64,000 nucleotides of DNA from the NCBI GenBank assembly GCA_027886175.1, contig JAJNNQ010000075.1:81385001-81449000 (forward strand), in the 5' to 3' direction. The translations under genes and the position numbers were made by a program. How positions within the stretch are numbered: the stretch's first letter is position 1; the number at the start of each line of letters is the position of its first letter. This stretch comes from Phylloscopus collybita. Taxonomy: Eukaryota > Chordata > Aves > Passeriformes > Phylloscopidae. Below are positions 11,001-24,288 of this stretch, piece by piece. The notes under the pieces were generated by a model that saw only the letters and a program-made list of their open reading frames with translations, was not told the DNA's origin and did not search any database.

Positions 11001-14000
11001 AAGATTGTTATGATTGTCCCCTCACAGAGATGTGCACTCAGGAATGTAATGGAGGACCCTGGCTAGGTTCTGAGAAAGAGAGAGATACTGAATGTAGCTT
11101 CCACCAATGGTTGGGCAGGTTGGGTACTGCCCAACCTTCAAAATTTAATGGAAAAAAATCTGTCCTTTTTGCTTAGCCTAGATTCCCAGGAGAGTCACAA
11201 ACCCCAATTTTATTGCAGCTGATCTCCCATGGTCTGGTCATGTTTTGCCCCTTGTAGTCAGGGCTTCACTGAAAATATAATACTGGACCACTCCATGTGT
11301 TCACAATGTCCTTCTCTCGGAAAGTGGCATAGCATTCATCCTCCTCCACCAATCTGGTTGTCTTCTCCTCGACATACCCTGAGCTCTGTCACCGGCAGTA
11401 GGTGAAGAGCAGAGCCACAGGAATAACTGAGTTGCTCTTCCACATAATGAAGGGGAAGATGTGGATGGTTTGCTTTTTCTCCATAAATTATGAGAGTCCT
11501 CCCACTTGCTCACTGCTTGCATGCTGCCATCATTAACACATAACTGACATGAAACCCTTAGCACTTTCCAGACTGGTATGAGAAATGTCAAAAAAGGCTA
11601 GTGGGGGTTTTAGCTTTATTTTACTGCTTTGGCAGTAGCAATCCTAAAGGTGTATGCTCATATGGAAACCAAATTGCAGCCAGTTTACCTGCTTAATTTG
11701 TAATTTTAGTTCATTTCTCATTAGTAATTATATGGAACCCTAATGAATGTGAAAATACAGAGTGAGCTATTTTTCACTCCTTTTCCAGGTGAAAGAGGCA
11801 GTTCTCTGAATTATTTCTTCTCATTAAGTAAAAAAATCATCCATTTGGTTGGCATGACAGTGACACAGGATCTCTCCACAGCTGTTTCGAAGGGCACTGC
11901 AAACTACAGAGCTCTCTGTATGGGAAACAAAAGTCTATACCTCCACATCATGGGGAGTTATGTGGGTAAATCTCCCCTCATTGAGATGAGAACATGTCTC
12001 ATTCAACATCCAGTTAATAGCCAGCATTTCCCTAATTCACCATAGCAACAATGTTATCATGGCCAAGGGTGAGAACAGCCTGCTACAGCAGATTGTGTTG
12101 TTGGACTGCAGACAAAGTAGACAACACCTCACATTTTACCCTTGTTGGCACAAACCTTTGTCAATGGGCAGTGCAAAACTAGCAAAAGATAAAAGCAAGA
12201 AGATGTGGTGTTCAATAGCATCCCCTAATTTCCTATGTGGAAAATATAGCACATTCCTGCAACTCTCATGAACCCCACAGCTGCCCAGGTGAAACTGAGC
12301 ATTTCCACGTCCCAACTGGAAATAATGCTGCAGTCTGTTATGGGACCAATGAATTGTAGAGTCACATATTTTCTTAAGATGTAAAAAAGGGAATCAAGCA
12401 AAATAAAATGTTTTATTACCTCCAAAATTCAAAAACCAGCCAGAGACCTATGTAACACAGCTCAGAGTAAATTGCTACAGAATCTGTGAAGATAATAAAC
12501 CACAAAAAAAATTATATTATCTTACAAACAAAAACAAAACTATGGAAAAGTTGATTTCATAATAATATGCAGGATGGCAGCACACAGTATAAGCTGGCTA
12601 AAATCTAGCTCTCTATGCAATATCTCAGAAGACGGTATGCTTCGTTACATTCAGCTGCATGCTCCATTTTGCACAATGTACATCTGTCTCTGAGGTTTTG
12701 TGCTCTCACATGGACATAATTGTGGAATCCTGTTGACATCACTGGGACAAAATGAATATAAAATTTGGAAGAAATTCCAGATTGTAATCCCATACACTTA
12801 AATGGTACCAGGCTGCCATTTTAAATATTTATGTATATAAACTCAGAATATTCTACCCTGTCTGTCTTACTAGCCCCTCACTAAAAAAAAAAAAAAAGTC
12901 CTCAAAATAACCTTTTCAGAAAACTAGAACTAGTGGAAAAAGATAACATTAAGTAAGAACAGGAGTGATAAAACTGTAACATAAACTAATGTCAAGTCAC
13001 AGAACAGATCAAATCATTTCCATTACAGTGGTATGAGATCCCTCATTATGCTCAACAAACTGGGAAAACAGGCAGCAATACCATGACCAAAAATAAATCT
13101 CTAAAATTTCTAAAATTTTAAGGCACCATGTCAGGGGCAATGTTGTAGAACAAACAGAGTACAATTATAAGCCGGTAAATGAAATATCTTAGTAAAATTT
13201 GAGACACTTAGACGGGAAAAAACTTGACATTTTTGCTTCTTGGCAAAAATTCAATGCACACTGAATTCCACTGACCTCGCATACAACCAAGAGAGCACAA
13301 TAACTACTTTATGGTCTGTGATAGCACAGTCAATATTAGCTGCTTACTCTTGTTTACCTGTAAATATTCTGTATCAATAGAACATCACGTATTGAATAGT
13401 ATGTGGCTTTAAATACTTTTTAAAATTTGTATGAGTATGCACACTAAGCTAGCAGCCAACATGCACTTATTCTATTGACACAGAAATAAAAGATGTCCTT
13501 GGGTATTCTTAACAAAAGAAGTGTGAAGGATTCATAATAAAAATAATTCCTAGTCACCCTCTCAGTCTCAAAAAATAGATAAAAAATTCAGAACTCAAAG
13601 TGAAGGAGATGGGGTTTTTTTAAAGGTAACTATACCTTTTTCACCTCATGTACAATTGCAAATGCAATTACAATTTTCCTCCTTTGTGTTTTAAACTCAA
13701 GTATGAGCAATATGTGATGATGGGTTAAATTCAATGCTTGGGCTTTTTTTTTTGCTTCATCTCTAATTTCATATGGTTCTTCTTTGTATTACTCAGAGAC
13801 AGCACAACAGTGGATGGAAGATTAGAAATTCTGCACTTCATAAATATCTATGACACATTCTGTGTGGCTTTGTTTAAACTATCTTAATCTCATAGAAGCA
13901 GGTGGTACATGTGTCCTATTGTCAATCTAACCATATTCACAGCAGGTAAATTTGGCTTTTTTAGAGAGAACTAAAAATCTCTGCAATAATAATAGGTACA

Positions 14001-16227
14001 AATCTTATGCTTCTTGCAAAACTTGTGAAATTTCATCATACTCTTCTCAAGGCGTATCCTAAGAAATTCAGGGAAAGGGAAAAAATCCACCATATATTCA
14101 GAGGAGCAGAGCTGATTTAATAGCTCCCTCTTTCCAGCCTGAGCCTTTCTAAGCAGTCCTTTGAACAAATGCCCTTTCGGATTCAAATAGTATGACTAAT
14201 AATTGCCACATATGTCTCAGAATCTGCTATGCCCATTAAGCCATAGTTAGTTTTTCCTCCACCTCTTACTACATCAAACACAACAGTCACCTTTCCTTAA
14301 TGATCTCTCACTCTCCAGGCAAACCTATTTGCCTTATCTTTCATTCCTTATGTAGCCTTTAACTGACTTACAGTAAGCAACCCAGTAGTGTGGCGGTCAG
14401 CAGAACGGGCATGTTTGTTCCTCTGTTCATTTAAGCCTATTGAGTCTTGTATTAGGGAGATAATTGAGAATCTCAACCTTTTTGTTTACTCAAGCCCTTG
14501 AAAATCCCATCTTCCTTTGACTTTAATCTGGTAAACCTTTGATGTTAGTTGTTAACCTGCTTCTATTTATCAACAAGTCAAAATTCACATTATTACAGAG
14601 AGGCAGCAAGCCTCTGCTTAGTCTATTCATGTGCTGGTGGGGAGGGGGACAAGGGTGGAAAGGGAAGCTTTATTGAACCAATTTCCATTAGCAAATCCTT
14701 CACACTTGAAGGGTTTTCTCTTACTACAGGATATCTGGACAAGTTACTGCCTAAAAAGTGTGTTGTGAACATGAAGCTGTTTATAGACCAGGAAATATTT
14801 AATTGCTAGGAGAAGAACAGACAAAATGATACAGTTTCAAGGAAAATGAAGATGCTGCTAACTTTACAATTCTCTGCCTCTTAAGGTACTTTTATTTATA
14901 TAGATTCCCCTAATGAGGTCATTTATAAGAACCTTTAATTCCCATGGACATCTTCAGAAATCACAGCAACACTGACATGACACATCTTTGTCCCATTTAG
15001 ACTGGCTGATTTCATCACCCCTACTTCCACCAAAAAGAGCAGCTCATTCCCTCTGCTGTACCAGTGGTTCAGGGTCTAAGTCTCCTACAGAACACATGTG
15101 TACCATAGTAATGGTTTCCCCACAAATCCCCCCCAACCACTTGCTGTGATCCCCAGAGTCCTCCTCCTGTTGAGGTACAAAGGCTTCTCTGTGGGCTGAG
15201 ACCTCAACCAACAAGTATTTAAAATAAAACTAACACAGTGTCTTTGATCAACATGTTCCACATCTCAGGGAGGTGACATGGATGAATATCTAGAACAAAA
15301 GGAGTAAAAAGAGTGGTCTTAGGAGTGCTCAGTGGTGTTCCACAAATCAAGCTGGAAATGCTGATGCCAGACAGCCGAAGTTTGTACTGATGACCTGGCT
15401 ATTTATAGTCAGAGGAAAAGCAGCAGCACACTTCCTTCCTCTGCTTTCCACTGCAGCACTTACCCCCGCTAGGGCCTTATCTAGGAAGGTATCCAGATTA
15501 CAGCCTTTGAGCCCTTGCTGTCAAAACACCTGGGGCAAAGTGCAAGCACAGAGCAGGAGGCAACTGTGGAGCTGAACTTTGCTCGAATTCACACAGTGTC
15601 TTGCTGGCATTCACAGTTCGAACTGCTGCAGCCAAGGTGGGCCACCAAGAATAAAAGCCACCAAGGGGCTGGCTGTCTAGTGAGCGAGATCAATATGACT
15701 TGTGGCTCCTTCCTTTCACAATCACCAAATCTTTTTACTCTGTGCAGAATAAAGTCACCCCTGAGAGGAAACCAAAGTCGATTCACGCTTGCCCCACACA
15801 GAGTCAGCAGCCTGTGAAAAGTTTCATAGATACCACAACCTCTGGCTAAAGGTCCAGCTAACAGGATCCAAAAAACCCCATAAGGTATGAACAAAGGGCA
15901 TTTTGGCTGGACCCAAGGGAACCACATGTGTAAATATGTTTGCTATTATTTGGTTTACTTCTACACAAGTCAAGAAAGATGCATTGGGGTTAAAAGAAAA
16001 TGCTAATTACAGCTCTCTCAAAAAATCCTTATCAAGGTTCCAAAAAAAGGAGCTAGATTCTCAACTCAGGTTCAAAGCACTCTTGCTGTGCTGGACCAAC
16101 AGAGCAGCACAGTTTGAAGTTGAAAAGAGGGATAGCATTGCTGCTGCTCTTTGAAGAGTGAAATAAGAAAGAGTAGCATTTAAGAAGCTTGGAAAGGACT
16201 TTTAGAAAAATAGACCTTTTTCTAGGG
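11001..16227. other. Unique non-coding DNA with minor A/T runs
   Basis: No gene was recognised in this 5-kb stretch. It holds a 15-A run at 12883-12897 and a 10-T run at 13744-13753. Several open frames of 60-112 codons (for example 11301-11591 and 15589-15927, both on the minus strand) have no identifiable domain and are often opposed by an open frame on the other strand. They are treated as chance. Confidence 0.5.
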
Positions 16228-16240
16228 AAAAAAAAAAAAA
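16228..16240. repeat. Poly-A run (13 A)
   Basis: Thirteen consecutive A without an attached recognisable retroelement. Confidence 0.85.
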
Positions 16241-16875
16241 GTATGTATATTTTAAAATGGCAGAAGTTTAATGAAAAGTGGGGAAAAAAACATTTCTTGA
16301 AACTTTGTTTCAGTGATCCATTTTCTATGAATAGCACTTTTTTCTCCCTCATTATTCCTCCCCCCAAGAAATAGGTTCTGTGGCAGGACTGATAAAAGAG
16401 TCAAATACCTGTATTGATGAATGTGGTTTTGAGCATTGTACATACTTGGCAATGATAAACTATCACTTTACACATACATGCATATGTAGGAGGTATATGT
16501 GTGATTGTAGAAATGTATATAAACATTTTTTCAGTATAGATTTCCACACATTCTACACATCTATTTAAGAGACCGTAATATGCATAAATATTACATGTAA
16601 GTGGAGCAAATTTAGACCCTGGAAGTAGTACGTGTATTTATTTAACCTCACATATAAAAATAAACCACCAATTTAATCCTAGACAGCAGTAAACATGCAG
16701 AATTTCTTTCCAGTGATCAAAACTTTACCTAAGGTTTATGTGCAAAATTTTATTCCCAGCCCAAAGCAGCATAAGAAAAATCAGGCCCCATGAATTCCCC
16801 TCTACCCCTACAAAGTGGGAGCACCTCCTACAGTTACAAAGTGAAATTGCTCTGAGATTTTAGGTATCTGTAAGC
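16241..16875. other. Unique non-coding DNA
   Basis: Nothing recognised. It has short ATG/TAT-rich patches around 16480-16520 only. Confidence 0.5.
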
Positions 16876-16972
16876 AAAAAAAACCAACCAACCAAACAAA
16901 ACAAAACAAAACAAAACAAAAACAAAACAAAACAAAAACAAAAAACCAAACAAACAAAACCACAAACCAACC
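16876..16972. repeat. (CAAAA)n low-complexity repeat
   Basis: An A/C tract that starts with AACC-type units, passes into repeated ACAAA pentamers at about 16896-16940, and ends with CAAA/CCAA units. It is a typical simple repeat in bird genomes. Open frames read through it are artefacts. Confidence 0.92.
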
Positions 16973-17015
16973 TCTAGCATTGTCTGCTATTTTTCTTTGT
17001 AATCTAGTACTTTTT

Positions 17016-17100
17016 GAACATTGAGAACATTACTGAGGATGGTCAATATTGTGTCAGACCAAAAGCCCAGCCAGACCAGTACCTTGTCTCTCATAGTGGT
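17016..17100 (-). mobile_element. Ancient CR1-like 3' end fragment
   Basis: The segment carries a motif typical of the antisense 3' end of old amniote CR1 elements: an AAC-AT-A start, then GTGTCAGACCAAAAG, then CCAG-AC and CTTGTCTC-TAGTGG. The same order of blocks is common in reptile and bird CR1 fossils. The A/C-rich tract that follows at 17100-17220 may have expanded within it. Only about 85 bp align by eye, so the family call is tentative. Confidence 0.5.
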
Positions 17101-17220
17101 AAAAAACCAAAACCAAACAAAAATATTACAGAAAAAGCAACATCCCATGGCAAACACCAAACCCATAAACAAACAAACAAAACCAAAACCCAAACAAACA
17201 ATAAAAAAACCACAAACCAA
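17101..17220. repeat. A/C-rich low-complexity tract
   Basis: Interrupted AACC and CAAA units, purest at about 17151-17220. Its reverse complement gives a hydrophobic, Phe/Val/Cys-rich 98-codon open frame (16987-17283, minus). That frame looks like a membrane protein but is only a translation of the repeat. Confidence 0.88.
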
Positions 17221-19698
17221 GAGCAGAGAAAGAACATATTTGATACTTTGCCACAATACTCTTTGTTTTAGAGTCTCCTCCATGCATAAGTCCCAAGAAT
17301 ACAGCCTGAAATGACCTCATCTGATATTAATTCATACTGTTTCGTAGAGATTCAAATCCACAGAGACCAGACACGGCTGTGGAGAGTTTAATAAGCAATG
17401 CATGAAAGGGTGGGAGCTAAAATTATCTCTGGACAAGAGTCTGCTTTAGAGCAGGATCATGCCTTCTGCCAAGCAGGGAGGACTTCAGATGCCTTCCCCT
17501 AGGACAAGGGCAGCCCCCAAAAGGGAGCAGTTGCAAAGCAACACAAGCCATGAGAAACAAGAGCTCAGGATAAGGGAGTGCACATGTGATCCTGCCTCTA
17601 CACTTCTGATGATCAGCCACTAGAACTGAGCCAGCATGGAAAGAAAAATATTCTGATGCTGATTTTGACCTAAAGCTGATTACTTTCCCGCACAGGCTAT
17701 GATGAGATTAGGAAGCAGACCAAACTCTTCCTATTTTGTCTCTTTTCTACTCCCAGGAGCATGTGATTAGACAAATACCCTTTAATCAGGGTCAGATTTA
17801 CTGCTAGACCCCATACCAGTATTAAAACAGGGGAGGAAAACACGAGACAGAGGATCTAAGAGTCTTGGCCCTCCCACTCCCCTGCCATGAGTGTTTGGCT
17901 TGCACCTTGCGACTCAATATCCAGAAACTGCTGCTTGTTAGGGCTGTTCCCAGCCATGGCTATTTTTACACCTCTCAGTCCAATCTTATATAAATCACTC
18001 CAGGTACTTCTCAGCCCCCACAGCCAAAATGTATATAAGTTGACATTCTCTGAAAACACAGTTGTCATTGTTCTACCAGTATGACTCCCACACAAAAGCT
18101 GGCAGAGGAGATGAGATCGGTGGTTGATCAATGGAGATCAGCACAAGTTCTATCCCAACTCAGAGAGTAAACAGGACTAAGCGCTTCCAAAATAAGGATA
18201 AAAGCCCTTCAGTGGACAGTTTGGCAGAAATATTCTCCCTACTGTGGGATGCAAGCTCTTGCTAGTTTCAGATAGTCAGTGACTGGCTTATGCCCTTGGA
18301 TCACACAGACTCAGCAGCCTTACAAATTTTTACCCCAACTAGCAAAACTACCAGTAATTTTATTTGTATCATTCAAGACTGAATCCTCAATACTGGATTC
18401 ACTCTCTTAGCTGTAAAGCCCTTCAGACTCTTTCTTTTGCTACAAAGAACATGTCTTCCTTTAGGTATGAATGGGACAGTGTTGAGTGTAAGCACTTGCT
18501 GCTTGGAAAGACAATGCCATATCTAGTGGCACTATATTTTATACTGACATTTGAAACATCAAATTTTCTCAAAACAATTTTCCTTCTTATTTCATGCCAC
18601 TTATTTCATTGTACCCCTGTACAACTTTCTAGTGAACTACCCTCTCGGTTTGAAAAAAAAAAAAAGTGAAAGACAGAATGCAGGAAAATCCCAAGTACCT
18701 TCACATGGGATCCACTCAGGAATTAGAGGGAGTCGCACAGATAAACCAAGAGTCTTAGCAGTCATCTTCCATATTTAACAAGGTATGACAAGAGCAATAC
18801 ACCACAATAGGACCAGAGGATTTGGATCACATGGAACTAGATAACAGTATCACTAGTCCATGTTGCCTTTTCCAAATTATGATATTTTCAGCATATGTTA
18901 TTTCAGTATTTGTAGTTGTGATATTCACTCTACTACTGAATTTATTAGCAGATATCCCATGCGAATTCATTAGCACTATTTATGTTCAGAACTTCATAAA
19001 GTACTAGCAACAACAGACAATAGATTTTCTTTTCAGTGAAATTATTAGGTTTTCTCAACCAAAGTAACATGATGTGCACAACCAAAAAGATGTTTGCAGT
19101 TAAGGCACTTTTCTATCCTCCCCCATAAAAAGCACTGAAAATAATGAAAATTCATAGACTTACATAGAAATAGTTTGGACTTCAAAAACTCATCTAGTTC
19201 ATATTCCTTTCAAGGTGACATGAATATACATAATTTAGGTCAGTTAATCTATCTCTCCATTCCTGCAGTGCTGTCCCTTATTGTAGCTGCATTTCATGTA
19301 TGTGTCATGTCTAACACAGACAAGTCACTAGATAGGTACAGTTTTTCATACATCACCCTTAAAACTAATCATCTTGATAGTGAGAACATCTCTTCACCCG
19401 ATTTTCATTTCAGCAGAAACTCCTTTTCAACCCTAATATATTTGTTCACCTTGCTGGTGTTTATCTCACCAACGTACAGTTTACAAAACTTAAATGTCTG
19501 AGGATACTTGATGCAAATTTGCACAGCAGTTTTCTGTGCATTTCCACAACTCTCATGTGTTGGCCTTCCATTACGACCTGGCATTTGGAAATCACAGGTC
19601 AGACTAGCAGCTCTCATCAAGCAGCAGCACCAGGATTCTCATAAAGAGAAAGAAAGTGTCCAAGAACAAAGGTCAAAGAAAACTATACATAGGCTTTA
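17221..19698. other. Unique non-coding DNA
   Basis: No gene was recognised. It includes a 13-A run at 18653-18665. At about 19150-19215 there is a weak resemblance to the antisense 3' end of a CR1 (ACATAGAAATAGTTTGGA, then CTCATCTAGTTCA). The following sequence does not continue into recognisable CR1, so it is not annotated separately. Confidence 0.45.
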
Positions 19699-19723
19699 TG
19701 TGTGTGTGTGTGTGTGTGTGTGT
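19699..19723. repeat. (TG)n microsatellite, about 12 units
   Basis: An uninterrupted TG dinucleotide run. It is translated as a Val-Cys repeat in a 150-codon open frame at 19508-19960, which is a reason not to trust that frame as coding. Confidence 0.95.
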
Positions 19724-22700
19724 AAAATTTTAAAAAACCCAAGCATACAAGACTTGAAAAGCCTATGTTCTGCAGTTCCAGCCAAAGAAGGGAAGAGGTT
19801 AGGTCATGTCTCACAGAAGCATGATTCATTCCTCCTAGGAGTCTTAAGGTCAAAAACCATAAAATGTAAATCGTGTTTCAGGTTTCTGTTGAGTCTGCTT
19901 TTGTTCCATTCAGGTATGGGTTCTGCCTCATCACAACTGAAGTCAGTTGTATTAAACTAAACAAAGACATTCCTGAGGAATCCAAGTGAAGTGTGACTAA
20001 ATTCTTCTCTCCAGTACCTCTCAAGCACTGTTAAAAATGAGACTTCCTTTAGTTATTCTAGTGACAGAAAAATCTTGTCCCAACATGGGGTGTTAGGCCC
20101 CATATTGGTTTTAACAGATTCCTTAGTAATGATTCTCTTTTGTACTTCCCAGCATGCAGTTTTGCTTAGCAGAACTCGTTGTAGTGGTTATTTGCCCTAA
20201 GAACAACTGTCTATTTTCCTTTCTTAACCAAAATTCCTGTTGACGTGACCAAGAGCCTCTCTGAAAGAATGGGTTTGAACTGTGGGTCATTTTGAATTAA
20301 AAAGGAAAAAAAATGGCACAAGCTTTGAATCAAGAGTTTAGTTGATCTTCAGCCTATGCTAGAATTATAACAATGCCCCTCAGCATGAACCTAAATAAAT
20401 ATATATCAGGATCCTCACTCTGCTATGGCATTATATTACACTGAATAATAGTTCCCTTCCTCAACCCAAGAAAGTCCCAGCACAACATAAATGAAATATA
20501 ACACTGATTAGAGACTAGGAACATCATCACAAATTCCAGAGATTAGCGTCTGCAGATCAGACACTCAGATGGCTGGGGGAAGACACTTTATCAGCCAATA
20601 GAAAACATATGCACCTTTGATTCCACTGTTTCATGTTGGACTTCTGTTTCTTTTGGCACGTATTTGCAGTATCAAATGCCACAATAGCACTCAAAGACCA
20701 TATGATACCACTAACGCAGTACAAATCCAACAAATCCCAAGATGTCCAGCAATGGAGTTCAGACTCAATGTCCTTGTAAACCCATATCCCCTGGTTTCTT
20801 GGTTCAATAGAATGTTGATCAAGAAAAATACATGTTACTGGACTTTGAAAGGCTGCCCTGGAGTTCTTCCCATCTCTCCATCACTTAATAAAAATTGGTA
20901 CTGAAATGTAGAAAACAAGCATTAATAGAGATCATATTCATCTTTAGAAATGGACAACCTCTGGCTTTGTAAAGCCATGTTGACATTTTGCCATGCTTCT
21001 CTGCTGCCACCAAAATTTGGTAATTTAATGAAGCAGAGATCTAACAAATACACAAACCTCAGTGGATTATTCAGCATCGAGGTTTTCATTACAGGGTGTG
21101 AAAAAAGGATTAAAGAAGTATTTCAGTTATAAAAAAGCACAGTGGAGCTGGCAAGAATGATAGAGTATCTATAGAATTTAATAGTAACCTAGCTGTATCA
21201 AACCCTACAGCTTTAGTTTCAATACAGCATTTTCTTCTTAATCCCTTGTTTGCCAGCAGTAATGCTGTTGGATTAGAGTGGCCACCAGGCAGTGGCTATT
21301 TACATAAAAATTAGGCAAATGTCTTTAATAAGGAAAAAATTACATTGCTTCTATTAAAGACATTGCTGGATATTAAAGAGGTTTCATAACTTTGAACCTT
21401 GTTGGCTTCTGTGATCCTCCATTAAGTTTAAAAGATCAGAACTCCTCCCTTTCACTTACAGCAGTCAGCAAAATCTTGCAGCCATTATCTACCACAGCAA
21501 GAACTTTACATTGAAAGCTGAGGGGCTTAGCAAGCATCTGCACCAAGAGACCATTTTGTTGTTCATAAAACAGAAAGCAGTTTCTCAATTGATTTATATT
21601 GCCAGCCCTACCCTAACTTCAAAGTGTTAATTCTGGTTTATGTTCACTGTGCAACAGAAATTACTGATGGGGAGGGATAGGCTGATGCAGCAAAAAGATG
21701 GTCAATATCCACTGAATATTTTCCTCTGCTTGATTTTAGCATTCCAGCCCTGAACATCTATCCACTCACGCAACATTATTTCCCCTGTTCCTTCACAATT
21801 TTCTGAAGTAAGAGATTGAAAAAGCTTCACCTGCTCCATTTGGCTGAGAGATTAAATGTAGTCCTCAGCAACAGCAGCCCAGATTCCCAGATTTGGGAAA
21901 TGAAGAGCTTTTACTGGAGCTGTAAGTGAAGGTGGCCCGACACTAAAGATGGGCAGCCCCAGCATATCTGCTCTTTGCCAAGAGATGGAAGCTAGGGAAG
22001 CACAGAACAAACAGACTGGTAAGTGTGTGAAGTGAAAGCTAGGAAAGATAGGGGGGCAGTTCCAGACACTTATGAAATCAGAAGGCATATGGAGGAAGAA
22101 GGATCTATTTGGATCACCAGGAAAAAACACCTCCCCTTTAAGGTTTTGTTTTGTATCACCCAGGCAATGAAAAGAGAGGGCACTCAGTTTGGCCAGCCTG
22201 GCCACAATGCAGTGTGAACTTCTCAGGTTGCTGTGGAAGCAGCAGCCAAATGAAGAGCTCAGGACAACAGCGTGCAGGTCACTACTGCCAGCCAAGGAAA
22301 GAAGAGACAAGGTATAGTATCCTCTCCTACTTCCCTGCAAATTTCTTTAACCTTTGTTTGTGGGAGGCAGGTGGTGACCAAGCTCGAGGTGTTCAATTTT
22401 GGGAGGAAGGAGTGGATGCATTTCTGGGAGTACACTTCACTACTCTTCTGTGCAGCGAGTGCATGGGATTTGATTAATGCAGCAAATTGTGTCATGGAGG
22501 GTGAGGGAGAGGTGTTTTGCCCACATGTCCATGCACAAGAGTAAATCATGAGGGGTTTGAGGGGTTATGCAAAGTGCCCGGGTACTCTTGCTGGAGGTAA
22601 TGCTCTCAGCGTTCAAGCAGCAATCCACTGACGGGATAAAGCACATTATATAAATTGAAATAACTTTAGTAGGAGAGTAAGAGCAGCCATGGGGGAACTT

Positions 22701-23089
22701 TAACAAGGAGAGCACTTTATGGAAATGCAGGAATACAAATTCAAATCCATTCAGCAGATGACAGAACCAAAATGTCATCTTCCACAGCATTTGAGAGGGA
22801 AGCCTTCCTCTGTTCCCTACCTCACACCTCATACCAATTATTTTTACATTGACCAAGTTATTTGACAAATGCAACCAAAACATATTCCTTTAATTCTCTT
22901 AAAGTGATTTAATTTATATTAAGTTTCTGCCATAAATATGGGTGCTACATAAAGAGCCCCATTTTCTCCTCCTCAAAAATCAACTTAAAGCTAAATAAAA
23001 AGTATTTTCAAAATTTCATACATGGCTCCTGTCTTGCATCTTCCCATTCATCACATTTCACTGATAACAACACTCAATGCATTTATGGG
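19724..23089. other. Unique DNA; open-frame cluster at 21.85-22.88 kb
   Basis: No known gene or repeat was recognised. The minus strand carries open frames of 162 codons (21852-22340) and 147 codons (22440-22883). Other frames are open on the plus strand over the same bases. I see no domain, signal peptide or clear exon structure, and treat them as unproven. An imperfectly spaced inverted repeat (GTCTTTAATA at 21321-21330 and TATTAAAGAC at 21352-21361) lies upstream. Confidence 0.45.
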
Positions 23090-23093
23090 AAAA

Positions 23094-23124
<31 letters not shown>

Positions 23125-23140
23125 AAAAAAAACAAACCCA
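23090..23140. repeat. Poly-A tract with G interruptions
   Basis: Runs of 16, 12 and about 13 A separated by single G, then ACAAACCCACAAC. No retroelement body is recognisable on either side. Confidence 0.9.
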
Positions 23141-24244
23141 CAACTAACTAGAACAAAGACATCTATAACTCTAACTTTGTTTCTTACTAAAGATGGGCTT
23201 GTATGTTGGTTACATTGAATAACTGTAGTTTATTTAAAGAAATCCAGGCCATTTCATGTTTTACTGCAAATTATCTGATTATTCCAGCAACTCAAGAAAA
23301 AGATATTCCAAGTAAAGCTTATTTTCATTTTTTCATTATGGAAAATAGATAATAAAAACATTACTGAGGAGCTCTGTCCTTTTCTAATTCACTTCATTTT
23401 TCTTGGAACTGCTTTCTCTGGTCCTTACTGCACTATGAATATAAAGGGGAAAAAAAGTGATGATTTTTTTTTTCTCTGCCCCCAAATAAATGCCTCTAAT
23501 AAGATGAGTGTTCCCTTGTGCCTGAGAATGTAACTTCTTTCCTGCAGGAGCTGTTGTGAATAAGAACTCTTTGTATTCTCCTTAAGCAGTAGGACAGTTT
23601 ATCTGCTGGAAGGACATGGTTTGCTTCCTCGCTTCAAGCATGGCTAGTTATTATTGCTAGTGGGTGGTAAAACTAAGACTATTTCCCTATAATTCACCCC
23701 ACTCCTCAATGGTCCTTTACTCTGGACCATTGTAAAAGTCAGAAAAGAGAGCAAAGTGTTTTTCATTAAAAAATACATCCATTGGCTACACAGCAAAACC
23801 TGTAATATTCCATTACACATCCTCAACATATTCTGTTACAATGATCTTCACCTGTCCTTTTTAACAGATAAAACGTTCCTAGCTCTGAAAGTGTGATCTA
23901 GAAAAGTGAGTGGCTAAAGGAGAAAGAGCATGAAAAACTTATTTTTATAAATCGAAAAGAAATTTAGTTCTATGTATTTTTTCATTTCTGTGTGTCAACC
24001 TATTTTGCTCCTCAATGCACTGATTATACTGCAGCTTAAGAAAGTACCTGCTTAATACTTTATGCTAATTTCATACTGACTTTACCCCCATCAGCCTTTA
24101 ACTTGTGTAGACTTAACCAGGACACATTTTAATTACATCGTCTCTGAGGAAATCACATTTATTTTTCAGTTGTACAGATGGAGATTTTCATAATCAGAAG
24201 AAATTCCTCAGGCACATTTCCTTAGAATTACCCTTTACTAACCT
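23141..24244. other. Unique AT-rich non-coding DNA
   Basis: Nothing gene-like was recognised. The only open frame over 60 codons (23644-23829, minus) has no identifiable features. Confidence 0.5.
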
Positions 24245-24288
24245 AAAAAAAAACCAACCCACCCAAACCCAAACCAAACCACCAACCC
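24245..24288. repeat. A/C-rich simple tract (CCAAA/CCCA units)
   Basis: A9 followed by CCAACCC, CCAAACCC and CCAAACC units. It belongs to the same class of tract as those at 16.9, 17.2 and 49.0 kb. Confidence 0.85.

Noticed and set aside
16987..17283. 98-codon hydrophobic minus-strand frame resembling a membrane protein
   Set aside because: It is the translation of the reverse complement of an A/C-rich low-complexity tract.
17340..17362. GATTCAAATCC as a possible tRNA B box
   Set aside because: No A box at the proper distance and no cloverleaf arms could be traced.
19150..19215. Possible antisense CR1 3' end
   Set aside because: Only a short CATAGA/TCATCTAGTTCA resemblance was seen; the adjoining 300 bases do not continue as CR1.
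19508..19960. 150-codon plus-strand frame
   Set aside because: It includes a Val-Cys run encoded by a TG microsatellite and shows no domain.
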